Assembly (NCBI GenBank): GCA_021828445.1
Contig: JAJZJD010000044.1
Span: forward strand, 1-8,583
Length of the DNA: 8,583 bases
Direction: 5' to 3'
Source of the DNA: a bacterium
Lineage (GTDB): Bacteria; SZUA-79; Acidulodesulfobacterales; Acidulodesulfobacteraceae
This document shows positions 1 through 5,230 of this stretch, one piece after another; within the stretch, counting starts at the first letter, position 1; each line of letters starts with the position of its first letter. The position numbers and the translations under genes are program-made. The notes below the pieces were generated by a model. That model saw only the letters and a program-made list of their open reading frames with translations. It had not been told where the DNA came from and did no database searches.

Positions 1-153
1 TTTTTTTATGGATGTTAATGAGGGGGAGCCTTTCTGATAAAAAAAACCCGTCCAGACGTTTTTATTGTTCAGTGCCGCATAAGCGTTAATAGAATTTAAA
101 ATTAAAACGCCGGCTATAATAATTCCAAAAAATATCTGCTTAAAAAATTTCAT
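1..153 (-). CDS. Exported protein, 5' end only
   Basis: This is the first 51 codons of a gene that continues beyond the left edge; it was found by translating the minus strand from the ATG at 153-151. The N-terminus is a clear Sec signal peptide: a short basic start (MKFFKQ), a hydrophobic stretch of about 15 residues rich in I, L, V and G, then an Ala-Tyr-Ala-Ala site near residues 24-27 that fits signal peptidase I. The beta-barrel protein at 2464-3021 has the same Ala-Tyr-Ala ending. The visible mature part includes NNKNVWTGFFYQKG and matches no family I recognise. A TATAAT hexamer on the minus strand at 199-194 is a possible -10, but I found no convincing -35 or Shine-Dalgarno site. The product is probably periplasmic or in the outer membrane; function unknown. 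Confidence 0.72.
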   Translation of the reverse strand, partial: MKFFKQIFFGIIIAGVLILNSINAYAALNNKNVWTGFFYQKGSPSLTSIKK

Positions 154-260
154 TTTAATAAACTATCAAATATTAGAGAATAAGTCAATTCATATTATAC
201 TGAAAAAAAAATAGGGAGCGATTAAAATTTTTTATTATATTTAGCAATCACGGTATAAAT

Positions 261-299
261 TAAAACTCCCGATTGCATAAAACGCAGTCGGGAGTTTTA
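261..299 (-). terminator. Hairpin, probable terminator 3' of the 372-878 gene
   Basis: A perfect 12-bp inverted repeat pairs 261-272 with 288-299 (arms TAAAACTCCCGA and TCGGGAGTTTTA). The 15-nt gap can pair a little further (TTGC with GCAG, one G-T wobble). Read on the minus strand, the GC-rich stem runs into a T-rich stretch (TTTTAATTTAT), as expected for an intrinsic terminator ending transcription of the 372-878 gene. It could also work in the other direction. It is also the left part of repeat copy A. Confidence 0.6.
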
Positions 300-358
300 A
301 TAAGGATGCGGGTGTTTGTAAAAGCGAAGCTTTTATGCCAGCTGGAGTGAATAAATCT
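261..358. repeat. Structured intergenic repeat, copy A
   Basis: This stretch aligns without gaps to 2325-2422 at a constant offset of 2064. By hand count, 64 of 74 positions match over 285-358, with weaker similarity over 261-284. It holds two hairpins: the CTCCCGA/TCGGGAG stem, and TAAAAGC-GAA-GCTTTTA at 319-335, flanked by partly pairing GCGGGT and GCCAGC. The final 18 bases (341-358, starting GCTGGAGTGA) are identical in both copies. It lies directly 3' of the gene at 372-878, and copy B lies in the same relation to the beta-barrel gene. It may be a terminator-like or REP-type element. Confidence 0.75.
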
Positions 359-371
359 TGTACATATTTTT

Positions 372-878
372 TCACTGCTGAACAAGAACAAAATTAAAGT
401 AACTATAACCGCCAGAACCGTTTGGAGTAAATGAAAGTCCTGATATCAGCCGCTTTCCATTTATTTTATTAAGCGTAGCCACATAATTTTCAGAAACAGC
501 AGAAGCTGATCCATGGAAATAATCTATTTGTCCTACGCCCATGGAATTATTAACCTGATTTGCAAAACTATGTATAACGGCGCAACTGGTTTCGTTAGGT
601 TTAAAAGTAAGTTGCGACGTAGGGTTCATGGGGTCATAACATTCTACCGTTCCGGATGAACCTGATACATTGGCAGTTATTGGAATTGTAGAATAAGTCG
701 TTCCGTCTGCTGTAAATGGACAAACAGTTGACCCACTACCTGATGTAGTACATTTTCCAAAAGCAAAACCGGAATAATTACCGGAAACTCCAGCCGTCGA
801 AAAATTAACGGCTGAAGATGCTATGGGAGCACCGATTATGCCGCCTATCTAATTTTTATAGTTATTAAACGAATCCAT
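372..878 (-). pseudogene. Hypothetical protein gene with in-frame amber stop at codon 10
   Basis: The ATG at 878-876 has a good ribosome-binding site (AGAAGG at 890-885, six bases upstream). After MDSFNNYKN there is a TAG at 851-849. The same frame then stays open for 158 codons to the TGA at 374-372. The first ATG after the amber is at 629-627; it gives an 85-residue product but has no visible Shine-Dalgarno site and discards 73 open codons. The continuous frame encodes a Gly/Ser/Thr/Asn-rich protein with four cysteines (in GKCTTS, STVCPF, VECYD and ETSCAV) and beta-rich composition, like a secreted or surface protein, but no signal peptide is visible at either end of the interrupted region. 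It starts 50 bases after the regulator stop and may share its transcript. I do not recognise the family. The likely reading is a disrupted gene; amber read-through or a sequencing error are alternatives. Confidence 0.6.
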
Positions 879-918
879 AATAAACCTTCTGCAATTTTGT
901 TTTTTGTTATAATATATT

Positions 919-1099
919 GCGGATAAGACTAGAAGGAGGTTGCGGCAAACCTTTTTAATTCGCGGGTGGAAGTTATCTCAATTTTATTCATAACATTAGA
1001 CATATGGGTTTTAAAAGTGCTTCTCGTAATATTAAGCCTGTCGGTTATTTCTGCCGGACTTAGATTTTCTTTTAATAATAATAAGACGGCGGCTTCTTT
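919..1099 (-). repeat. 181-bp direct repeat, left copy (3' end of the intact regulator)
   Basis: Positions 919-1099 match 4981-5161 at a constant offset of 4062 with no gaps. By hand count there are eight mismatches: 924, 932, 1040, 1055-1057, 1080 and 1085. The run 933-1039 (107 bases) is identical. This copy covers codons 331-386 of the LuxR-type regulator, its stop codon and about ten bases beyond. It lies in the same orientation as the other copy, so the two could recombine to delete about 4.06 kb. Confidence 0.95.
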
Positions 1100-2089
1100 G
1101 TCGGTAAAATTATATATAATTCTTTTCTTAAGGCTTAAAAAGGGCTCTTTGCATACTTCTTCGACGGTTATAGCGACCAAGTTTTTTTCGCTGCTTTTTA
1201 TGGACTCTAGGTAATATCCTTTTAATAAAAAACTTCTGCCTGTTTTGGAAGTATAAATCCTTTGAGGCATAGGGGTGCCGCCCGTAGAACCGGCGGCACC
1301 TGCAACATCGAAATAATTTCTCACGACGGCGTTTATATATCCCATGCAATCTACGATTTTATCGCCACATGAGGCTTCGAATAGGGGAAGGCGGGCGTGT
1401 TCAAGCATATTGGTTTCCAAAAACATGTTTTTTATAGCATCGTTAATATAAACTATTTCGCCGTTTTTAGCGACTAAAATATATCCTGGTTCATTTTCGC
1501 GCAATTTAAAAATGCCGGCTTCTAAATTTACCGGCTCCGTAAACGTTTCTTCGAGGACTTTAGATTTGAACAATCCGTAGGATATAAAAGGGGCAACCAT
1601 TTCTAAAAACAAGACGTCCTCATTAGTGAAAACAGGCATGTCTTTAGACCTGAAGATGGTAAAAAATCCCATAAGATTTTTGCTGTCGAACAGCTTTGCC
1701 ATTATTATATAGTAATAGCCTAAAGTCTTGTTGATTTCATTATACAGAAATCCATTTTGATAATTCGGAAGGGCTATTTCGTCGTGGACTATGACGTTGC
1801 CTCTGCCAAGGGTCAAAAGTTCCGCAGGAACGACAGCCCCGGCTTCCCTTCTATTCAGCGAAAAAAGCCTTTCATAAAGAGGTTTATATCTCGAATAATC
1901 TATATGCCGCGAAACAAACCCTGCGCCGTTAAACATTATAAGCCTGTGGTCGGTGCATAAAATCCCCAGCCCTATTAAGTCGAAAAGTATATCGACATAC
2001 TGGGCGGATGGCAATAACATTAACGAAAGCCGCCTTATTCTTTTTACGATGCCGAGTCTTTCGGCAAACGAGGCTATTTTTTTAAACAT
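929..2089 (-). CDS. LuxR-family transcriptional regulator with GAF-like and PAS-like sensor regions
   Basis: The 386-residue protein ends in a LuxR/NarL-type helix-turn-helix at about residues 328-380. It has the family pattern: FTDKEAAVL at the start, LSPAEITDRLNI as scaffold and first helix, and TRSTFKTHMSNVMNKI as the recognition helix region, with KIEITS in place of the common KLGV. Residues about 90-175 resemble a GAF domain, including the typical final segment PVFTNEDVLFLEMVAPFIS. Residues about 195-225 (PGYILVAKNGEIVYINDA) look PAS-like. There is no response-regulator receiver domain, so it probably senses a small molecule or redox state directly in the cytoplasm. The ligand cannot be told from sequence. 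The start at 2089 lacks a clear Shine-Dalgarno site but follows a good promoter. It lies between surface-protein genes, which are plausible targets. Its HTH-coding part is duplicated at 4981-5161. Confidence 0.88.
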   Translation of the reverse strand: MFKKIASFAERLGIVKRIRRLSLMLLPSAQYVDILFDLIGLGILCTDHRLIMFNGAGFVSRHIDYSRYKPLYERLFSLNRREAGAVVPAELLTLGRGNVIVHDEIALPNYQNGFLYNEINKTLGYYYIIMAKLFDSKNLMGFFTIFRSKDMPVFTNEDVLFLEMVAPFISYGLFKSKVLEETFTEPVNLEAGIFKLRENEPGYILVAKNGEIVYINDAIKNMFLETNMLEHARLPLFEASCGDKIVDCMGYINAVVRNYFDVAGAAGSTGGTPMPQRIYTSKTGRSFLLKGYYLESIKSSEKNLVAITVEEVCKEPFLSLKKRIIYNFTDKEAAVLLLLKENLSPAEITDRLNITRSTFKTHMSNVMNKIEITSTRELKRFAATSF

Positions 2090-2126
2090 AAAAAAATAAT
2101 GAGACGATAAACTTTCGAATTTAATA

Positions 2127-2154
2127 ATTATAAAATAATTTCTTTTAATGTAAA
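2127..2154 (-). promoter_or_regulatory. Sigma-70-type promoter of the LuxR-family regulator
   Basis: On the minus strand a TTTACA -35 (2154-2149) and a perfect TATAAT -10 (2132-2127) are separated by 16 bases. Transcription would begin near 2120, giving a leader of about 30 bases before the ATG at 2089. This is the best-matching promoter in the window, judged by eye. Confidence 0.6.
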
Positions 2155-2324
2155 GCCTTCGACTTTATAAGAGCTAAACTAATAAATTCATTAATTAACT
2201 AATTATATATAAATAAATTCTACCATCTAAACTTATTTTTTTCAAATAGCGATAGGTTTTTACGGTTATAAATAAAAATACTGATTAAGTTTATGAAGGT
2301 TAAATGATGCGACAAGGGGTGGAT
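2155..2324. other. AT-rich intergenic stretch with nothing recognised
   Basis: The gap between the regulator and the beta-barrel gene spans 2090-2463. Its right-hand part is repeat copy B and its left-hand part is the regulator promoter. Between them, 2155-2324 is very AT-rich. I saw no open frame of useful length with a ribosome site, no RNA gene and no strong hairpin in it. Confidence 0.6.
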
Positions 2325-2422
2325 AATAACTCCCGGCCGCGTCAAACACAGTCGGGAGTAAATATACGGAAACGGGCGTTTATAAAAGCGAAGCTTTTAT
2401 GCCCGCTGGAGTGAATAAATCT
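2325..2422. repeat. Structured intergenic repeat, copy B
   Basis: This is the counterpart of 261-358, ungapped. It contains a stem ACTCCCG/CGGGAGT (2329-2335 with 2353-2359) and a stronger composite hairpin. In the latter, CGGGC (2373-2377) pairs with GCCCG (2401-2405), there is a GTTT bulge, then ATAAAAGC (2382-2389) pairs with GCTTTTAT (2393-2400) across a GAA loop. Substitutions relative to copy A reduce the second hairpin there to G-T pairs rather than destroying it, which hints that structure matters. It starts 42 bases 3' of the beta-barrel gene stop and may act as its terminator, though no strong U-tract follows. Confidence 0.75.
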
Positions 2423-2463
2423 GGCACATTTTTTGACGCCTCTTACGAAAATAAAGTTATATT

Positions 2464-3021
2464 CTAGAAATTAAAATCGACGCCTATCGTATAATTATTT
2501 ACCCTTATATTGGGATAGCCGTTGCTGCCGCCGGATAACGACGAACCTAAATATTGAGCCGTAACGCCCCATACCGTATTAATCATGTATTCTACTCCTG
2601 CTCCGTACAATAATCCGCTTTCGGTAGAGTTCCCGGCGCCGTTTGAACCGTTAAACGAAGTACCTATATATCCGAGCTTTACGAAAGGCATAAAATTATT
2701 TATATCGTAGCCTCCTTTTGCAAATGCCCCATAATAAACAGAGTTAATGGATGTTCCTCCAAAACTGCCGTTATCGGCATAACCCAGCATAACGCCTCCT
2801 CCCAATACTGCATTATTTATATTGAAATCCTTGCCGAGTGAAAGATTATAAGTTCCTCCGGATTTAGACGAGACTCCGCTCGGCGCCGTCTGCAAAAAGC
2901 CTCCGTTAATTCCAACATAATAACTATTGAAATCGGGGCCGCCGGCGTATGCCTTAGCCGAAAAAAGCATAACTGCGGCAAATAAAATGGTTAAAATTAA
3001 AAGATTGAGTTTTTTAGTCAT
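2464..3021 (-). CDS. Small outer-membrane beta-barrel protein (opacity/OmpX-like fold)
   Basis: The 185-residue protein starts with a classic signal peptide: MTKKLN, a hydrophobic core to about residue 21, then SAKAYA with probable cleavage after residue 26. The mature part of about 159 residues alternates polar and hydrophobic residues in roughly eight strands, for example SYYVGINGGF, VYYGAFAKGGYDI, FMPFVKLGYIG, GLLYGAGVEYMI, WGVTAQYLG and NYTIGVDFNF. They are joined by Gly/Ser/Asn-rich turns and loops. It ends in phenylalanine, the usual C-terminal signal for barrel insertion. Size and strand number fit the eight-stranded OMP_b-brl/opacity group, whose roles include adhesion and membrane stability; no specific function can be assigned. 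A good ribosome site (AAGGAG, 3037-3032) lies ten bases before the ATG. Repeat copy B lies just downstream. It is probably its own transcription unit. Confidence 0.85.
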   Translation of the reverse strand: MTKKLNLLILTILFAAVMLFSAKAYAGGPDFNSYYVGINGGFLQTAPSGVSSKSGGTYNLSLGKDFNINNAVLGGGVMLGYADNGSFGGTSINSVYYGAFAKGGYDINNFMPFVKLGYIGTSFNGSNGAGNSTESGLLYGAGVEYMINTVWGVTAQYLGSSLSGGSNGYPNIRVNNYTIGVDFNF

Positions 3022-3096
3022 AGTTTTAATGCTCCTTAAATTACATAATTATTTAGTTTTAAGATTTAATGCGATTTAGTAAAAAAATTATATTAT

Positions 3097-3125
3097 ATTT
3101 AACAGCAATTTTTATGTTTTGTCAA
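3097..3125 (-). promoter_or_regulatory. Candidate sigma-70 promoter of the beta-barrel gene
   Basis: A perfect TTGACA -35 lies on the minus strand at 3125-3120. Seventeen bases further is TTAAAT (3102-3097), a weak -10. Better TATAAT hexamers at 3097-3092 and 3092-3087 are 22 or more bases away, too far for standard spacing. The -35 is convincing; the exact -10 is not. The leader would be about 70 bases. Confidence 0.5.
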
Positions 3126-3131
3126 GAATAA

Positions 3132-3193
3132 ACTCTCCTTGCTCCTGCAAGCGCGAACGGGAGTTAGATACTTCGGCGGGCATAAAAGAAAAA
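3132..3193. repeat. Degenerate relative of the A/B intergenic repeat
   Basis: An outer stem AACTC-CC (one T bulged) pairs with GGGAGTT, enclosing an inner TTGC-TCCT-GCAA hairpin. This mirrors copy A, where TTGC and GCAG sit inside the CTCCCGA stem. It is followed by GGCGGGCATAAAAG; GCGGGCATAAAAG matches the reverse complement of the second hairpin of copy B. It lacks the conserved GCTGGAGTGAATAAATCT tail. Like A and B it lies 3' of a surface-protein gene (3275-4873). Relationship is suggested by layout and short matches only. Confidence 0.4.
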
Positions 3194-3209
3194 CGAAAAT
3201 CTTAATAAC

Positions 3210-3239
3210 TCTTTGGGAGCTTAATTCAGCTCCCAAAGA
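3210..3239 (-). terminator. Hairpin 3' of the lipoprotein gene
   Basis: A perfect 12-bp stem pairs 3210-3221 with 3228-3239 around a six-base loop (arms TCTTTGGGAGCT and AGCTCCCAAAGA). It begins 36 bases after the stop of the lipoprotein gene. On the minus strand the stem is followed by GTTATTAAGATTTTCG, so the U-tract is weak. It is still the obvious transcript end between this gene and the beta-barrel gene. Confidence 0.65.
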
Positions 3240-3274
3240 ATATACTGAATTGATTGCAATAAAACATATTATGC

Positions 3275-4873
3275 TCAGTAAGGATAAACCTGACCTTTAA
3301 CCGCAAAATATCCCGCGGCGGCAATAGCAGGAATCTCTTCGAGCTTATTAGCTGCGGTCGTATTATTATTCGTAGTCATCCATATATTGCCGTTCGAGTC
3401 TATGAACATAGCATTGTCTGGGGCAAAAGTAAGCGATAAAGGCGTTCCTACCTTAGTAAAACCGCTCCCGCCAAAGTTGTTGACTTCTATTAACTCGCCC
3501 GTGTTTGTAGAATAGTTTGCTAAAGCTACCCATATGTTGCCGGCGGCATCGGAAGCGACGCTCATATTACTTGAATAACTTGCGGCGGTTGCAAGGGGTA
3601 TCGGCGCGCTTAACGGACCGCTGGACGGATAATAATAAAGCACGTCATTGCCGCCGGATTGCGCCGGAATCCATATATTTCCAGAAGGGTCTATTGCAAT
3701 GGAATTGGCGCTCTGGGTGCACGCTCCCGAAGGCAGGCTTGCCGCCACGGAAACGGAAGAACCGCCGCTCGGAAATTCAAGCAATTCGTCCGGATTCGCA
3801 CCGCCGCAACTGCTTGGAGACGAAGTTATCCAGACGTTATTAGAGGAATCTATTGCAACGCCATTCACGGAAACAATGGCCGTAGGTAAAGAATAAGTAT
3901 TTGCCACGGTCGCGGCGCCTCCGGACGCGCCCGTTATTTCCAATAACTGGCCATTATTAGTAGAATTGTAAACCGGAAGCCATATATTTCCTTTAGAATC
4001 CATTCCGAATCCAGTGGTAAAATTAGAACCTGAAGAAAAATAGTAGCTGTCACCTGTAGGAATAGTATATTGCGTGAATGAAGCGTTATTAGCCGAACCG
4101 GCAGGCAATTCGTACAGATAGGCGGTTCCGGCGTTGGTCATAGGCGCCCATAAATTCCCCGTTGAGTCTATAACGATATTATTTATAATAGGAGCCACTG
4201 TTCCAACGTTATAAGTATTTTGTATCGTTCTTGAGGTGCCGGATAATTGCACCAAGTTTACCGGAAAAGAGGAACTCGTAGGATTGATTGCTTCTCCGAA
4301 TATTATATTGCCGCTTTTATCCATTTCGACCAACGCTAATTGATTTGCGGCGGCTATCCCCGAAGGCGTCATATCGACAAGGGTTCCTGCGTTTGAGGCA
4401 GTCGTAAAGCTGGAAGTATAAGCGCTCGCTATAGCCGTTCCGTTTTGCGCCTTTATGCCGCCGGACGTAAAAGTAATAGTATATGTAGTATTTGCGGTAA
4501 GCGGGCTTGCCGGCGTGACGGAAACCTCTGTGTCGGTGCCGTTCCATACTGGATTTACAATATTGACCGTCGTGCCTCCAGAAGAAGTTACCGTTGTATC
4601 CGTGGCATTAAAAGAATTGATATTCATTGCCTCGCTGAAAGTTACGGTAATAATCGGGCTTAAAGATACGCCCGTAGCGGAGCTTAATGGCGATATAGCG
4701 GTAACCGTAGGAGCTGCAGTAGATGAACCTCCGCCGGAACCGGAACCGCCAGAACTGCTGCTGCCGCCTCCTCCGCCGCACCCCGACAGGGCGGCTGCAG
4801 CCGAGAATAAAAATAAAGCTATTACTAACAAACTTAAAAAACTAAAACGTTTAAACGGGGGTATTTTCATCAT
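3275..4873 (-). CDS. Lipoprotein with Ig-like domain and seven-motif beta-propeller
   Basis: The 532-residue protein has a lipoprotein signal peptide: basic residues (K3, K8, R9), a hydrophobic core at about 12-28, and a lipobox L-S-G-C with the acylated cysteine at residue 32. Gly at +2 is not an inner-membrane retention signal, so outer-membrane placement is expected. A Gly/Ser linker (33-52) follows. Residues about 54-158 form an Ig-like domain of the Big_5/SbsA type (TAISPLSSATGVSLSP, ITVTFSEAMN, TYTITFTSGGIKAQNG). Residues about 165-532 carry seven copies of a D-x-x-G/N-N-I/L/V motif, usually followed by W, with Asp at 185, 236, 292, 342, 395, 442 and 492. This spacing of 47-56 fits a seven-bladed NHL/Vgb-like propeller. 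C356 and C384 may form a disulfide. Ligand unknown. GGAGG at 4882-4878 is four bases from the first ATG and seven from the second (4870), so either may be used. Confidence 0.85.
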   Translation of the reverse strand: MMKIPPFKRFSFLSLLVIALFLFSAAAALSGCGGGGGSSSSGGSGSGGGSSTAAPTVTAISPLSSATGVSLSPIITVTFSEAMNINSFNATDTTVTSSGGTTVNIVNPVWNGTDTEVSVTPASPLTANTTYTITFTSGGIKAQNGTAIASAYTSSFTTASNAGTLVDMTPSGIAAANQLALVEMDKSGNIIFGEAINPTSSSFPVNLVQLSGTSRTIQNTYNVGTVAPIINNIVIDSTGNLWAPMTNAGTAYLYELPAGSANNASFTQYTIPTGDSYYFSSGSNFTTGFGMDSKGNIWLPVYNSTNNGQLLEITGASGGAATVANTYSLPTAIVSVNGVAIDSSNNVWITSSPSSCGGANPDELLEFPSGGSSVSVAASLPSGACTQSANSIAIDPSGNIWIPAQSGGNDVLYYYPSSGPLSAPIPLATAASYSSNMSVASDAAGNIWVALANYSTNTGELIEVNNFGGSGFTKVGTPLSLTFAPDNAMFIDSNGNIWMTTNNNTTAANKLEEIPAIAAAGYFAVKGQVYPY

Positions 4874-4896
4874 TTTTCCTCCATACTTTTATTTGA

Positions 4897-4937
4897 AATT
4901 AAGATAAAATTTTACTTAATTGTAGTTTATCTTAATT
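4897..4937. promoter_or_regulatory. 12-bp inverted repeat upstream of the lipoprotein gene
   Basis: AATTAAGATAAA (4897-4908) and TTTATCTTAATT (4926-4937) are perfect inverted repeats separated by 17 bases. They lie 24 bases upstream of the lipoprotein start and just 5' of its ribosome site. The element could be an operator for a dimeric regulator or a hairpin in the mRNA leader. I found no convincing -35/-10 pair nearby, so its position relative to the transcription start is unknown. Confidence 0.5.
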
Positions 4938-4968
4938 AAAAATAAATAAAATCGTCCAAATGGACGAT
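4938..4968 (-). terminator. Intrinsic terminator after the HTH fragment
   Basis: ATCGTCCA (4951-4958) pairs with TGGACGAT (4961-4968). On the minus strand this is followed at once by TTTATTTATTTTT (4950-4938). A compact GC-containing stem plus U-rich tail is a standard rho-independent terminator. It ends transcription coming through the LuxR fragment from the right and isolates the lipoprotein gene. Confidence 0.7.
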
Positions 4969-4980
4969 AAAAATACTTTT

Positions 4981-5161
4981 GCGGAAAAGACTAAAAGGAG
5001 GTTGCGGCAAACCTTTTTAATTCGCGGGTGGAAGTTATCTCAATTTTATTCATAACATTAGACATATGGGTTTTAAAAGTGCTTCTCGTAATATTAAGCC
5101 TATCGGTTATTTCTGCTAAACTTAGATTTTCTTTTAATAATGATAAAACGGCGGCTTCTTT
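4981..5161 (-). repeat. 181-bp direct repeat, right copy
   Basis: This is the second copy of 919-1099, in the same orientation. Of eight hand-counted differences, six are G/C in the left copy and A/T here, one is the reverse and one is A/T to T/A. That fits decay of an unselected copy in an AT-rich genome. Similarity stops at 5161 on one side and about ten bases past the stop codon on the other. Confidence 0.95.
4991..5161 (-). pseudogene. Start-less fragment of a LuxR-family regulator (HTH domain only)
   Basis: Translation of the minus strand gives KEAAVLSLLKENLSLAEI and then the same residues as the intact regulator to FAATSF and a TAG at 4993-4991. It matches residues 331-386 of the protein at 929-2089, with two amino-acid changes: L337 to S and P345 to L. 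The open frame extends right to the TAA of the 5231-5977 gene, with which it is in phase. There is no ATG, GTG or TTG in those 23 codons, and the first ATG lies inside the recognition helix region. It therefore cannot make a whole HTH domain. It is best read as the remnant of a duplicated regulator whose 5' part was lost when the sequence to its right was joined. A terminator follows it at 4968-4938. Confidence 0.85.
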
Positions 5162-5230
5162 AAAAAAATATATGAATAAGAGAAAAGAATGTAATAGAAA
5201 AAATAATACATCCTTTAACTTAAAAAAATG

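Noticed and set aside
372..629. Independent 85-residue gene starting at the ATG at 629
   Set aside because: No Shine-Dalgarno site precedes it, and the same frame is open for 73 codons upstream to the amber, with a much better start at 878.
261..3193. The 3' repeats as integron attC sites with gene cassettes
   Set aside because: Position after each gene and hairpin shape fit loosely, but no attC core triplets (GTTRRRY/RYYYAAC pairing) are found at the ends, and no integrase gene is visible.
4455..4907. 150-codon plus-strand open frame opposite the lipoprotein gene
   Set aside because: Its proline- and valine-rich translation is the complement of the Gly/Ser/Thr-rich coding strand. The minus-strand gene has a lipobox, domains and a ribosome site, so this is a shadow.
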